Notes under the pieces: generated by a model
What the model saw: only the letters and a program-made list of their open reading frames with translations
Told to the model about the DNA's origin: nothing
Databases searched by the model: none
Made by a program: the position numbers and the translations under genes
Source of the DNA: Apoda limacodes
Lineage: Eukaryota > Arthropoda > Insecta > Lepidoptera > Limacodidae
Direction: 5' to 3'
Assembly: GCA_946406115.1 (NCBI GenBank)
Contig: OX291561.1
Span: 8,176,273-8,240,272, forward strand
Length of the DNA stretch: 64,000 nt
In this document: piece after piece, positions 1 through 10,339 of the stretch
How positions within the stretch are numbered: the first letter of the stretch is position 1
How the letters are laid out: each line of letters begins with the position of its first letter

Positions 1-130
1 TTGTTGTTAAGCTAAGTCTGAGGCCTTGTTGGCCTGAGGTCAAGTTGCCACTAGCTCGACAGTGACCTAAGCCTCCTTCCCCTAGGAGATGCGTGTGTCC
101 TACAGTAGGACGTATAACGGATGAGGCGAA
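1..130 (+). repeat. 5S rRNA-derived SINE, 3' part (cut by window edge)
   Basis: The text resembles the distal half of the fuller SINE copy at 43.3 kb: a 'gttaagctaagtctgaggcc' stretch, then 'aagcctccttcccctaggag' and a 'gtgtcctacagtaggacgta' end block. The 5S-like head would lie outside the window. Family assignment is by comparison with the other copies here. Confidence 0.45.
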
Positions 131-470
131 AAAAGCGAATGTTGTATGAAGAGTGTACAGAACAGTGTTGTGCTAGTTTGATTTGAACTTGGCCAATTTT
201 TAAAGAAGTTTTATTGATAGTATTTGGACCAACCCTGTTTATCAAGTGGACGATGTTGTTTATTTGAGTATTAAATTTCAACCTGAAAAACTGATTATCT
301 TAATTATTGTTTATATTTAATCTCGCTTTTTAATTACAATTTTATTACTGTTTTAATTAAAATTCCGGTAATTATATCTTATATTTTAGAATGCACTTTT
401 AAATTTATATAAAATTGACCGAAACGGAAAAATATTTGATTTGATAAAAACGTAGCATATTAATGGAATC
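131..470. other. AT-rich non-coding stretch
   Basis: Homopolymer-rich AT sequence. I see no gene, RNA or recognisable repeat. Confidence 0.5.
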
Positions 471-768
471 ATACTAACTAATATTATAAATGCAAAAGTA
501 ACTCTGTCTGTCTGCATTTTACCTCTTCACGCTTTAACCTCTTAAACCAATTTAGATGAAATTTGGTATGGAAATAGATTGAGTCTCGGGGAAGGACATA
601 GAATAGTTTTTATCACGAAAACTTTAAAAGTTCCCGTGGGAATAACTATGGCCGAGCTTAAACGAACTATAGTTATAGCTAGTAAGTTTATTAAGTATAA
701 ATAAGGAGTTGAGAATCCCACGCCAATAACCAAATTAAGGGCGGGCGGAGCCGCTGGTAAAAGCTTGT
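471..768 (+). mobile_element. Lep1-like non-autonomous Helitron, near full length
   Basis: Begins with the family 5' text 'actaatattataaatgcaaa' followed by 'gtaactctgtctgtctgc', carries the body motif 'gatgaaatttggtatgg' and 'aaaagttcccgtgggaataa', and ends with the GC-rich hairpin 'gggcgggcggagccgctgg' plus AAGCTTGT where the family has AAGCTAGT. A mutated CTAG end and the absence of any open frame mark an old, non-coding copy. About twenty relatives lie in this window. Confidence 0.75.
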
Positions 769-884
769 AAGATTAATAAAGGTAAAAATGTATGAAATGC
801 GAAATTTTCTCATGTGGTTTTTAATTATTAACAAGTAATTGCACAAGACTCTAGATAATATATCACTATAATATATTCATATAA

Positions 885-1010
885 TAAAAAAAAAACACGC
901 AGAGTTAAGCAAAACACAAACGTATTTCGCATTAATATTTGACTGGTGCGGGGATTGAACCCTTGAAATGAAATAGAATGTACATATTATCTCAACTACG
1001 GTAATATTAT
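885..1010 (-). repeat. tRNA-derived SINE fragment
   Basis: On the minus strand a B-box-like GGGTTCAATCCCC (complement of 'ggggattgaaccc' near 950-962) follows a weak A-box-like region near 990-1005. The rest matches the tail text of other tRNA-SINE copies poorly, so the copy is decayed. Confidence 0.45.
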
Positions 1011-1127
1011 TAAAATCAACAAAAACATTGTTTCTTTTTTAAAAATGTCTGAGAATAAATCGAAGAAATGGTGCTTCATTAAAAAAAAGAGACTAGATTT
1101 TTAAATAAATAAATAATAAATAATTTT

Positions 1128-1378
1128 TGGACATTCCACACAGCGCCGCCTGGCACCAGACTAAGCAAAACTTGTGCAATGGATCCCAGACAACGGATAC
1201 AAATACATATATATACTTTTTTTGTAAGTAAGTTTTTTGGAATACATACATATTATACATAGAAAACACCCAGTCTCAAATAATAAATATTTGTGTATAT
1301 TTTATTTATTTGTGGGACTCGAACCCAAGCCCCTCGATACAGCAGTCGGGTCATTACCCACTGAGCGAAGGAGCCGAC
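1128..1378 (-). repeat. tRNA-derived SINE, near full length
   Basis: Reading the minus strand, the tRNA-like head at about 1312-1378 has an A box (TCGCTCAGTGGG) and a perfect B box (GGTTCGAGTCCC), the split internal Pol III promoter of tRNA genes. It is followed by a tRNA-unrelated body with AT-rich repeats and a distal block (1140-1195) resembling the distal block of the plus-strand copy at 32.2-32.4 kb. This is a SINE and not a working tRNA gene: no clean cloverleaf closes. Confidence 0.65.
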
Positions 1379-2090
1379 AAAGGGCAGCAATGCCACCAAT
1401 TAAGTACCTATACAAATAGTACTGACGTAAACGCAACTGCTTCAACTACGAGATTCTGTTAAGAGTACTTCAGCCCATTTACCCTATGCTGCCTTAGAGG
1501 GGCGTATTTGGTTGACATTATTATAATTATATAATTTATGCACCGGTTCGCTGAAATTTTCATTTATGCTAAAACCATTGACCACTTTTAAAAATCGTTT
1601 TGTGCTAAGTAGAAATCAAAAATATGTAATGGTAGCGCTGCGTTAGTTAGCGTACCTTAAGGCCTTAAAGGTCCCAACTAGAATTTCAGGTGCTAAGAAA
1701 AATTACTAACATATCCTGTAATATAGATATATCTACAACTGTGCGTGGTGACACAATACATACCTAAGTATGGTCGGATATTATACACAGCGGACATTAC
1801 ACAATTACCCGGTACGTTCAAGTATTAAACATTTGTAAAGTTCCTTGTTTTATTAAAGTAATGGCTCGGCCCCACTTTATACAAACACCGCGTTATTCGT
1901 GCTACAGTAAAATGTTGCTTAGAAATAAGCTGAATCTTTACACAACTCATATCCGCCTCATTCTATGCATGCGTTGTCTAAACGCAATCTCCATAAACTT
2001 CAGACCTTCCAAAACCTTTCTCAGAGCGGCCTCCGGAGCCTCCTGGTACGTCCGCAATGCGAACCTACACAGCGACTTCGAGCTCCCTAC
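1379..2090. other. Unassigned non-coding stretch
   Basis: Mixed AT-rich sequence. Small overlapping open frames on the plus strand at 1861-2210 have no recognisable content and run into the GC-rich repeat that follows. Confidence 0.4.
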
Positions 2091-2640
2091 GATTCCCTAA
2101 TATTTCAAAAACCTGGCAGTCCGCTTTTTCGAGCGTACAAAAAATCACCCGAATCTACTAATTGTGCAATCCACAACGTATCCCCCCGACCGACCTCGGC
2201 ATGGTCCTAAAACTATAGTTAGGCGGCCTCGGCACGTACTAACGGCCCCAGATGACGATCTCGCTATCCGGATAGCGAAATTAGTCTTTACGACCTCCCC
2301 TAATAAGGCCTCCCCCCTAACACGACGCCGATGTCCCCGGATTCGTCGGCACCCGCAAGGATACACGAGGTATCAAAGAGTGCCGGGGCGCTTGTCGCCC
2401 CCACTCAATCGCAACCGCACCCGCGTAACGGGGAACTCCGGCGGTGACTTACCTTCGGGTTTGAGGGTCATGCCGGTCGAAGGGACGCCCCCGAGAGCGA
2501 CAACCCAAGCCTAGGCTCCCCCCGCGGGGAGCCCTTGAGCGTTGGGCGCTATATGGGCTGAGGCTCCTTCAGAGTCTCGCTCCAAAAAGCCTGGTGATCA
2601 GTAATGGCTGCAACAGCCAACTGCATGTTCAGAAAAAAAA
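2091..2640 (-). mobile_element. GC-rich decayed repeat, probable retrotransposon remnant
   Basis: A sharply GC-rich block in an AT-rich setting. Its 2474-2640 part matches, in opposite orientation, the block at 58.46-58.63 kb: both carry 'gcagttggctg', 'cagccattactg', 'cagcccatatagc', 'agggctccc' and 'ggttgtcgctct'. Open frames exist on both strands (for example 2145-2366 minus, 2164-2514 plus) but none shows a domain I recognise. A LINE 5' or ORF1 region is my guess from composition only. Confidence 0.5.
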
Positions 2641-3344
2641 TAATCGTGCTACTAACACTACAACAATGCATGATGTGTGTATACGCGCCAATGTGTGCAT
2701 ATTCTATGCGAAGGGGTCACAGAACGGTCACACAGGCGTGGCGGCAGATTCGACTCCAAAGAAAGGTCGGTATCGGCCATACTGCTTGAGTGCTGTTACG
2801 TATACTGTGGTCAAGTTTTAGCGCGCATCTTAAGAAGGAGTGGAGTTTTTATCTGTTTATTTCTCCTAAATTCATTTACTGTGTTTCGATGTGTATATTT
2901 TAGCAGTGTTTTACGAAAACGTGTTAAGAATTGTGCAGCGAAGGCTCATGAATAGCAAATTATGAAGAAATAAGCAGGACATGACGCGTAATTTCTGAAG
3001 GATGTACACCAAATCTTCCGCCCTAGCTTGAGACACGAAAACGAGTACGCAAGACGCCGCGATAAAACTTAAATATGGCGTTTCGCGATACTAGATATAA
3101 GCACAGGACTATATTTACACATAGACTCTGTGGAATTGATATGCAATAATGCGAAATCTGGTCCCACATCGAAGAAGGAAGAAAGGAAGTATATAATTCT
3201 TAGGTTAATTTTTTGTTTGTAGACTTTGAGTATCGCAGCACGTATGATATGTTATATTTAAGGTGATACTTATTATTGCAAGTAATTGTGTTAAGAAAAT
3301 ATGATAACAGAGTTTTGTAAATTTTTTTAACATGTAATTCGGTT
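2641..3344. other. Unassigned stretch
   Basis: Short overlapping frames at 2594-2955 are not convincing coding sequence. A CpG-containing patch near 3040-3090 has no recognisable function. Confidence 0.35.
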
Positions 3345-3412
3345 CGCAAGTTTCTTAATTCCACCGAACCCTAACTCGATGTGTATACAAGACGCACTTG
3401 GCCGGTTTTTTT
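3345..3412 (-). repeat. Fragment of the 'ggccaagtgcgagtcgg' repeat family
   Basis: Ends with 'cgcacttggccggttttttt', the complement of the 5' end of the TIR/MITE-like family described at 37.6 kb. The rest of the element is missing. Confidence 0.4.
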
Positions 3413-3768
3413 CGGCTTTCAAATCGTAAAAGAACGTAACAAAAACTCATAATTATAATTTAGTCAGGTTCGTTATTCGTCTAAATGACAGAAAATTAGT
3501 CGAGAATTGTTAATCATAAAATTTAATTTGAAAAGTCACTAATTAATAAAAGTCGTAACTTTTTTTATATCTAAGTGGGCGATTACATAAACGAGTGTAA
3601 CATATCGATGATTTGTGATATTGTAAATTGAGTAACATGTATACAGTGTACCAATATTTAAAACGATTAATGTCTAATGGTTGTATTTTTTTTTTTATCT
3701 ATGAATTGAATTGAAAGCAAATAACCTTCAGTACTGTCAAAAATGTCGAATGGATTTATCGTGTATTA

Positions 3769-3905
3769 GATTTTCCCAGCGGCTCTGCCCGCTCTAAATT
3801 CGGTTATTGGCGTGGAACTTCTTAATTATATTAATAAAGTTTGCTATAGCAAGCTATAGCTGCAGCTATAGTTCGTTTAAGCTCGGTTATAGTTATTCCC
3901 GCGTG
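3769..3905 (-). mobile_element. Lep1-like Helitron, 3' end only
   Basis: Minus-strand copy: 'ccagcggctctgcccgc' is the complement of the terminal hairpin, followed by 'cggttattggcgtgg' and the palindromic 'gctatagcaagctatagc' body. It breaks off after 'gttattcccgcg'. Confidence 0.65.
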
Positions 3906-3939
3906 AATTATTCGCACGTTATAGAGTTCACATTATTTT

Positions 3940-4172
3940 TCACTGCAAGTTTGAAGTTTGTATATATTACTGTTTTTACGACCAAAAATGTGTGTTTGGG
4001 GAACCTCCTTAAATTTTAACTTTTTTAACTTTTTATTATGTGTTAGATAATAACCCATTATAACACATATTTTGTGAAAAATTCAGGCTCCTACCTACAG
4101 ATAGAATCTTTTTATGGTCGGACAGACAGACAGCGTAGGCTCCGTTGGCATCCTCTAAGTATGGAATCCTAA
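3940..4172 (+). repeat. Decayed member of the 'gttccgta' repeat family
   Basis: Contains 'actttttattatgtgttaga' and 'cccattataacacat', repeated almost unchanged near 21.29-21.33 kb, followed by 'cggacagacagacagcg' and an eroded 'ggaatcctaaaaag' end. Confidence 0.45.
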
Positions 4173-4903
4173 AAAGAAATGAAATAATGTACCCAGCCTA
4201 AGGTTGACTACCAATATTGCCAGGCAATTTTTCGAGCAATCAATTCATCTACACCAATGTTTCTTGAACTATTTATCATGAGTATGACCTTTACCACAAT
4301 TTTGGTCATGAAAATAGCTTTTGTGAAAAAACTGAAGTGACTTTTCAGTTATCTTTTCACGTTATTTAACTCATAACAAACTATTCGGGGCACAACTTAC
4401 CTCGCTCTGCCCTAATTTTCTTTATAAGTATGTAAATATACCAATGAATAATTTATTTAAATATTTATTTACAATAGTTGGTTTTACACTACACAAAAAA
4501 CAACCAGCCAAATAAACAAACTTTGTGCTACTCTTACTGACACTAACGCGGCTTGCGTAGCATTTTTTTTCAAATCAAACCTTTTTAATGTCATCAAAAC
4601 CAGCCAGATACAAATAGCACAGCCAAAGAGATTTTTATAAAAGTTTATACATACAACAAGCGTAAAGACTTTTTCACCTCACCAGCACGAAAAGGAAGGA
4701 CGAAGGAAAATCGATTTTGCTTACTAGTGAGGCAAAGTAATTCACTGTTCGAACATTGACTTTGGAATTAACCCAATGACGAATTTCGGGACAAATACTT
4801 AACCTTGTTCATTTTAATTAAGAATATAACTACATAGCATTTTTCGTTTTTACGTGAGTTTTTATAAATTATTAGTATTATTAAAAGTTTATACAGCTAA
4901 CTT
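4173..4903. other. AT-rich non-coding stretch
   Basis: No open frame or clear repeat seen. Confidence 0.4.
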
Positions 4904-5171
4904 AAAAATCGGCCAACGTATAGGTTAGATGAAAAAAAAATTTGAGTTTCAGTTCTAAGTATGGGGAACCCCCAAAATTTATTGTTTATTTTCTATATTT
5001 GTGTGAAAATCTTAATGCGGTTCACAGAATACATCTACTTACCAAGTTTCAACAGTATAGTTCTTATAGTCTCGGAAAAAAGCGGCTGTGACATACGGAC
5101 GGACAGACAGACAGACATGACGAATCCATAAGGGTTCCGTTTTTTCCCATTTGGCTACGGAACCCTAAAAA
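4904..5171 (+). repeat. Interspersed repeat ending 'ggctacggaaccctaaaaa'
   Basis: Starts 'aaaaatcggccaacgta', has 'atggggaacccccaaaa' and 'gctgtgacatacggacggac' with a short (GACA)n run, and ends 'ggttccgttttttcccattt' plus 'ctacggaaccctaaaaa'. The inverted 'ggttccgt' and 'acggaacc' motifs near the end suggest a foldback DNA element. It is related to but distinct from the copy at 36.9-37.2 kb. Confidence 0.6.
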
Positions 5172-5257
5172 TATCATACGTTGTTTTGATAGCAATGGCA
5201 GAGGTTGTAGTAGGTACAACGCAAACTCAATTTTTTTCAAGTATATATTTTTCGCGC

Positions 5258-5393
5258 TGGTAGAGGTGAAAAGTTGTATGTTGGACGCGTTTTTTCGGTC
5301 TCGTGCCTTTAAATCCCTCGCTATGCTCAGTAGTCTTTATTTAATATTCTAGCCTACTTCGCTACCTCAGGATTTAAAGTCGGCACTTCTACC
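5258..5393. repeat. Possible small MITE with imperfect inverted ends
   Basis: 'tggtagaggtg' at the left and 'cacttctacca' at the right form an imperfect inverted repeat around 'aaatccctcgctatgctcag'. No second copy was recognised in this window. Confidence 0.3.
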
Positions 5394-6582
5394 AAAAAAA
5401 GCTTTTACTCACTTTTATAACAAATAACTATTTCCCCGACCTATTTATAAGCGGATTCTATAGATATGATAATACTTTATTTAATAATTGTTGTAAAGTA
5501 TAAACAGAGCACGTTTTAGCTTTTTAAAACTGCAGGATTCAAATAAATTCGAATATTCTATTTTTTTTTTTTCATCAATCACTTAATTTTAGCTCCGCTG
5601 TAAAAATGTTATCTGTGAACTTTTAAGATTTGCATTTAATGTGACATTAATTTTATTATCTTAAATACCTGTTTAATTATATATCAGTACTAGGTATCAA
5701 TGTATTTAAAACATTTGTCCCCATTTCATTAGTGTTATTCTAATTGAATGAAATGTATTTTATTTATCTCTTATATTTTATTTGTCATAAAACTGTCAGC
5801 GATTTAACTGTATCTAGTTATTTGATGAAAAAAAACATCAAAAACCCCAAATTTTCATGAGACAAAATCACTTTGTTCAATATTCTGTCAGCTTTACAGT
5901 TTTGACATCGACTTCAAAAGCTAACTGCTTTTAAAGTCGATTTTTTTTGTTAAGATTTCATTAGATTTTGCATATACACTCTTTTGAAGTTAAACGTACA
6001 CCCGTTTTTGCACTCACTAGTCTCATTTTGCTAACCATTAAAATCAATAAAACCACAACTTAGGCTTAAAAAAATATAATTCAATCGTTCTGTTTTTATG
6101 TAATTGTGCATTTCGCCTTTTTTATATTTAGATCCTAAATCATAGATTTCTTGATTTTTCTTGATTTATTGAGAGACCAGCAAGAAAAAAATTGGTTTCA
6201 GTTGGCTTGACCTAACATTTTTAGCCGATGGTTTAAGTAAGTAAATAAATCGCAAAAATACATTTTCTAACCTTAAGAGGGCGATATAGGCCAGAAAGCT
6301 AATTTCTGTAATACTAACGATGTCTATGTTAATCAATTTTTTTATCAACCAAGTGCAAAACACGCTTTAAAAATTTTCACAAGTGTTGAAACAATGGTCA
6401 CTTCCAGTTTTTTTTTTACGCCTATCTGCCCTGTACCCGTATCCTAAACTTTTATGAAAAAAATTCATAATCAGATCCTCGCTGGTAAATCTTTACTTTT
6501 GTAACTATCTTTTTTTGCGTATTTTTTTTATAAAAGATCAAGAAGCACTCACATATAAAATTCAAAAATTAGCATTTTTTTT
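5394..6582. other. AT-rich non-coding stretch
   Basis: Long A/T runs. The 65-residue minus-strand frame near 6166-6363 is of the length expected by chance. Confidence 0.4.
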
Positions 6583-6799
6583 GTCATAGAACTGGACAAT
6601 GCATTTCCTAGCCAGCTGTGAAAAACAAACGAAGCGAAGATTGCGTGTCTCTTTCTGACTTGTTGTAATAAATATCAACAAAGAAAATGGTTAACATAAA
6701 TAGGAAGAGGAAGGAGACCTTAGTTTCCCTTTGTCTCTTTCTAAAGTGTTGTCAATTTCGTGAGGCTATTGCCCCAAAGGACACAGAACTCGAATTTTA
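6583..6799 (-). mobile_element. MITE, 'ccatagacttcgagttctg' family
   Basis: Minus-strand copy: 'catagaactggacaatgcat' plus 'cctagccagctgtgaaa' at the left, and 'cagaactcgaattttatg' at the right, complement the copies at 13.77, 28.71 and 40.86 kb. It keeps the longer interior ('gacttgttgtaataaat') also seen at 40.9 kb. Confidence 0.6.
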
Positions 6800-7294
6800 T
6801 GATATTATCATTTGTTAGTAAAAAATTACCTCTTCACGTCACACACTACATAAAAATCATGAAAATTTGGAAGCCTCTTTGTCAAAGCAGTGTTGCTAGT
6901 GACTGATAGTCAAAAATAACATGAGACAGCTGGAAAAGTATACTTTTTACGGGAAAAGTAACACTATCCTATTTAATATAGAAAACGGCACGAATAGTGT
7001 AGTATGGCACTTTATTCCTTCTTTTCTAATAAGTAAGAGTTCGATGAGGATTTATACCAAAAACCAACAAAGTTTCCGAAAAAAGACAATCACTCTTATA
7101 GATACCTTTGTTTTGTCTTCAAAGTTCGTGCTATTGCTATGTTCCTCATTCTTCAAGTGAAAGAAAGAGGCAGACAATAGACGATGGCTCAACAAAATCA
7201 AGTGCGCCAACATGACGAACGAAAACTTATATATTTGAGTGCGTAACGTTTTACGATTATTTTTGTTTCTTAAAAATATTTAAATATTTGTCAC
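6800..7294. other. Non-coding stretch with a chance-length frame
   Basis: A 79-residue plus-strand frame at 6921-7160 has no domain or splice context that I recognise. Confidence 0.35.
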
Positions 7295-7440
7295 TTAGGC
7301 ACATAGAAGACAATATTTCCTAAACATCTTACAATAGCTCTGTGAAGTCAAAAAAACATTGAAGCGTTTATTTTTTTTAAATTTTTATTTTAAAAATAAG
7401 TTTTGTTTCATAAAGCTATCTTTACTAGTTTATGAAATAT
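7295..7440 (+). repeat. Interspersed repeat shared with 17.3 and 23.6 kb
   Basis: 'gacaatatttcctaaacatc' and 'aaagctatctttactagttt' plus 'atgaaatat' recur with drift at 17.33-17.46 kb and partly at 23.61-23.64 kb. Family unknown. Confidence 0.45.
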
Positions 7441-7569
7441 CGTCGTTTATGTAAGTTACTATTTGTTTGTGCTCATCAAATTAGCTTGTATTGGTCCACT
7501 GTCCACATAATAATTTTTGCTCTTCAATGTAATATACAGACTGTTAATATATTCTATGAATCATATTAT

Positions 7570-7826
7570 TTTACTAATATTATAAGTGTGAAATTATTAT
7601 ACTTTGTTACTCCATCACGCAGCAACAAAGCTAAAATCGAGCTGAAATTTGAAGAATTCTCGAGAAAAGAAGGACATAAGCTACAGCTTTAAAAGTTCCC
7701 ATGGGAATAACCATAACCGAATTCCATTTAAGTGGGCTATAGCAGGAACTATAGTTTGCTTGGAAGCTTATTTATTATAATCAAGGAGTTGCTGTAGGAA
7801 TCCCATGCCGATAATTAAATTAAGTA
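7570..7826 (+). mobile_element. Lep1-like Helitron lacking its 3' hairpin
   Basis: 5' text 'actaatattataagtgtgaa', body 'aaaagttcccatgggaataa', then 'aatcccatgccgataatt'. It stops before the GC-rich terminal hairpin. Confidence 0.65.
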
Positions 7827-8483
7827 TTTAACTTAATCAAATAGGTAGCTTGTTTGAACATAAATTCTAAAACGCTTCTTGAACGTTTAAAGATGACTAA
7901 AATTATAGCTTTAGGCAACTTCGAAACAATACGTTAATTCAACTCAATCAATCCAGTGTACAACACAACTAAAAACAAAAAAAAAATAGTATGGATAATG
8001 TCGTATCATTTGTCATTAAGATGATTGTACAAATGTTTATGTCATACGTTAAAATTTATATCAGTATCATATTGCAGACTGTAGGTAGATACAGTTGCAT
8101 TAGCAGACAGGTCAAAGACTTCATAAATTAAACATGGACGTAATACATGCTCATGCATAGCATGATGCTTTGTAATGTGTACAATGCTCATCAAAAGTAT
8201 TAAGGGGCCTGCTGGAAGATGTCTTATCGATGATACCGTATTCACTGATAAAAAAATGAATATATTTGCTGTTTACAGTAAAAAAAAAGACAACAACTTA
8301 TAAAATTATTGTATTTTCAATGATAGTGACCGTATTTCAGCGGTTTAGTTACAATATAATTTATGAACAATTATTTGGATTTATTTAATCAAGTTAAGTT
8401 TAGACAACCCATGTTATATATATTGTATCCCGGATAATTTTTCAAAAAATAACTGATAATAAAAATAATAATTATTATACCTA

Positions 8484-8615
8484 TATAAAAAGGTTTGCCT
8501 GATAGAGATCGCTTTAAGCGATAACGTCACCTTTTTCCCTTTTTTTATTCTAGCTTTTTATTGTAATTCTTTTGTTAACTGTGCAATAAAGAAAATTCAT
8601 TGCATTCCATTTCAT
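8484..8615 (+). mobile_element. LINE 3' terminus, RTE-like
   Basis: 'aggtttgcctgatagagatc' and 'gctttaagcgataacgtcac' followed by 'gtgcaataaagaaaattcat' look like the 3' end of an RTE-type non-LTR retrotransposon with an AATAAA-type signal and a simple tail. Only the extreme 3' end is present, as expected after 5' truncation. Confidence 0.5.
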
Positions 8616-8999
8616 ATCTATGATTTAACTGGAAAATTTATTAAATAATTAAATAACAGCTTCGAATATCTCGCATAAATGATGCCTAATTAATAATAAA
8701 TAGCTATTTTTTTTAGTAATTTTAATATTTCCGTAGAACTCTTAACAGTGCGTGGGAGAACCTTAACACAGCAAAGGTACAATAAAGACGCTTATGACAT
8801 CTAATACAAAGCAAAGGTGAAAGTTAACACCAAGACTTTCCATTTCTTAATATTTTAGGATCTTCATCTTACCACAAGCGTTACGCGACTTACTATTCTT
8901 TATAGTCTTGAGAGTAGATAGGAGATTGCATCCAAAGAAATCATTAGTTTCTATAAACAAATCAGATTGCTTTAACAGAATATTTGAGATTCTTTCTAT

Positions 9000-9055
9000 A
9001 TATATATGTTTTATAGTCAATATAGTCAATCTTTTTATATATGTTTTATAGTCAA
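9000..9055 (+). repeat. Local tandem duplication
   Basis: 'tatatatgttttatagtcaa' occurs twice within about 60 bases, separated by a few bases. Confidence 0.55.
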
Positions 9056-9291
9056 AGTACGGAACCGGAGGATTGACTAATCAAAGCCCGGTTTATACAA
9101 AATTTAACTCGATAATAGTGTTTTGTGCGAGGTTAGATTAGGTATGATATTTTTTGATATTAATTTAAAAGCAATATAGTTTCAAAACCAGAATATTTCC
9201 TTTTTTTGTTTTAATTTTAAAAACCAGAGCTTTGACTAGCAAATCCCCAAGTCTGACTAATTTCTCTTTTTGACTGTAAAACAATATAGGT

Positions 9292-9293
<2 letters not shown>

Positions 9294-9328
<35 letters not shown>
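9294..9328. repeat. (TA)n microsatellite
   Basis: An unbroken AT dinucleotide run of roughly 30 bases. Confidence 0.9.
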
Positions 9329-9331
<3 letters not shown>

Positions 9332-9777
9332 GAGTCTGAGTGTGTGTTATATATAAGTCCGTGATAATTTTTTTAACTGCTGGACCTGTTTAAAAGAATC
9401 ATTAATCATTTCAAAGTTACATTAACAGATGGCGTCCATGTTTGTCTGTATAAGATTAAAATAATTCATTTTAAATCTTTAAAATAGAAGTTTAAAATTT
9501 TTGGGAAGCAGGTGTGATGTTATGCATGTATGTTTGAACATACATTTTTTACATTAGATATTTGGTAGTTTGAAATTTAAGGCTATCTCAGATACTTTAA
9601 AATATAGTAAAATGCGTGAGACACGTATAGTACCTGAGCATTAAGCTAATATGTACTAAAAATTTAATGTACATGGACCAGATTTTACGCCAATTTATCT
9701 TAAAAGTAAATAAGGAGATAAATAGTATCTATTGTCTCTGGGCTTTAATGTTAATGATTTTAATGATAGCATTATAG

Positions 9778-10015
9778 AGACTCCCCCGCAACCTAATTGG
9801 TAGTGTGGCCGGCTGCTGTGCAGAGGGTGTGGGTTCGATTCACGCACTGGACATAGATTTATGTGGTAAACATTATTTTGTGTTTGTCTTGGGTCTGGGT
9901 TTATTTAAGTAAAATATGTATGTATGTATTTATTTACACAAAAATTATAAAAGCTTTGCTTCGTTTGGGGCCAGTTGGCGTTGTATGATTTGTCCAAAAT
10001 TATTATTATTATTTA
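9778..10015 (+). repeat. tRNA-derived SINE, near full length
   Basis: The head carries an A-box-like TGGTAGTGTGG and a B box GGGTTCGATTC (about 9800-9842), then the body and a distal block 'agctttgcttcgtttgggg' with 'ttggcgttgtatga', matching the distal block of the copies at 1.13 and 32.3 kb. It ends in ATT repeats. Confidence 0.7.
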
Positions 10016-10103
10016 AAATGCTATTGTTTCTGTACCGTCAAATTGATGACCAAAATTTGACCTTGCACAGCTGGCCCACTTTCCTCATCGCCGCGCCACG
10101 TTT

Positions 10104-10259
10104 TTAACCATAGTAATCACCATGATTAATAACAATAAATTTTTGGTGAAATGAGAGGTCCAATAAGCCCGAAGCGAATCTTGGGTAAGACCCGCCCATG
10201 CCGTACTCAATTCGACCCAACACGTTGCCTGCAACGTATCCAGATAGGAAGGCAGGAAA
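10104..10259 (-). other. Candidate coding patch, unidentified
   Basis: This GC-richer patch is open on the minus strand in two frames. The first gives 51 residues starting FPAFLSGYVAGNVLGRIEYG and closing at a TAA at 10104-10106; it is glycine-rich with a run of small hydrophobic residues. The other frame continues from 10339 and reads SFLPSYLDTLQATCWVELST in the same place. An AG (complement of 10260-10261) stands just before the block but lacks a strong pyrimidine tract. I do not recognise either product. It may be the 3' part of a host exon or a remnant of a transposon gene. Confidence 0.25.
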
Positions 10260-10339
10260 CTACAGACATGATACTGCTCAAAGAGATAAACATTCTTTGA
10301 AATACACACATTTATTGCTCTAGTCTCAAACACGACCAT

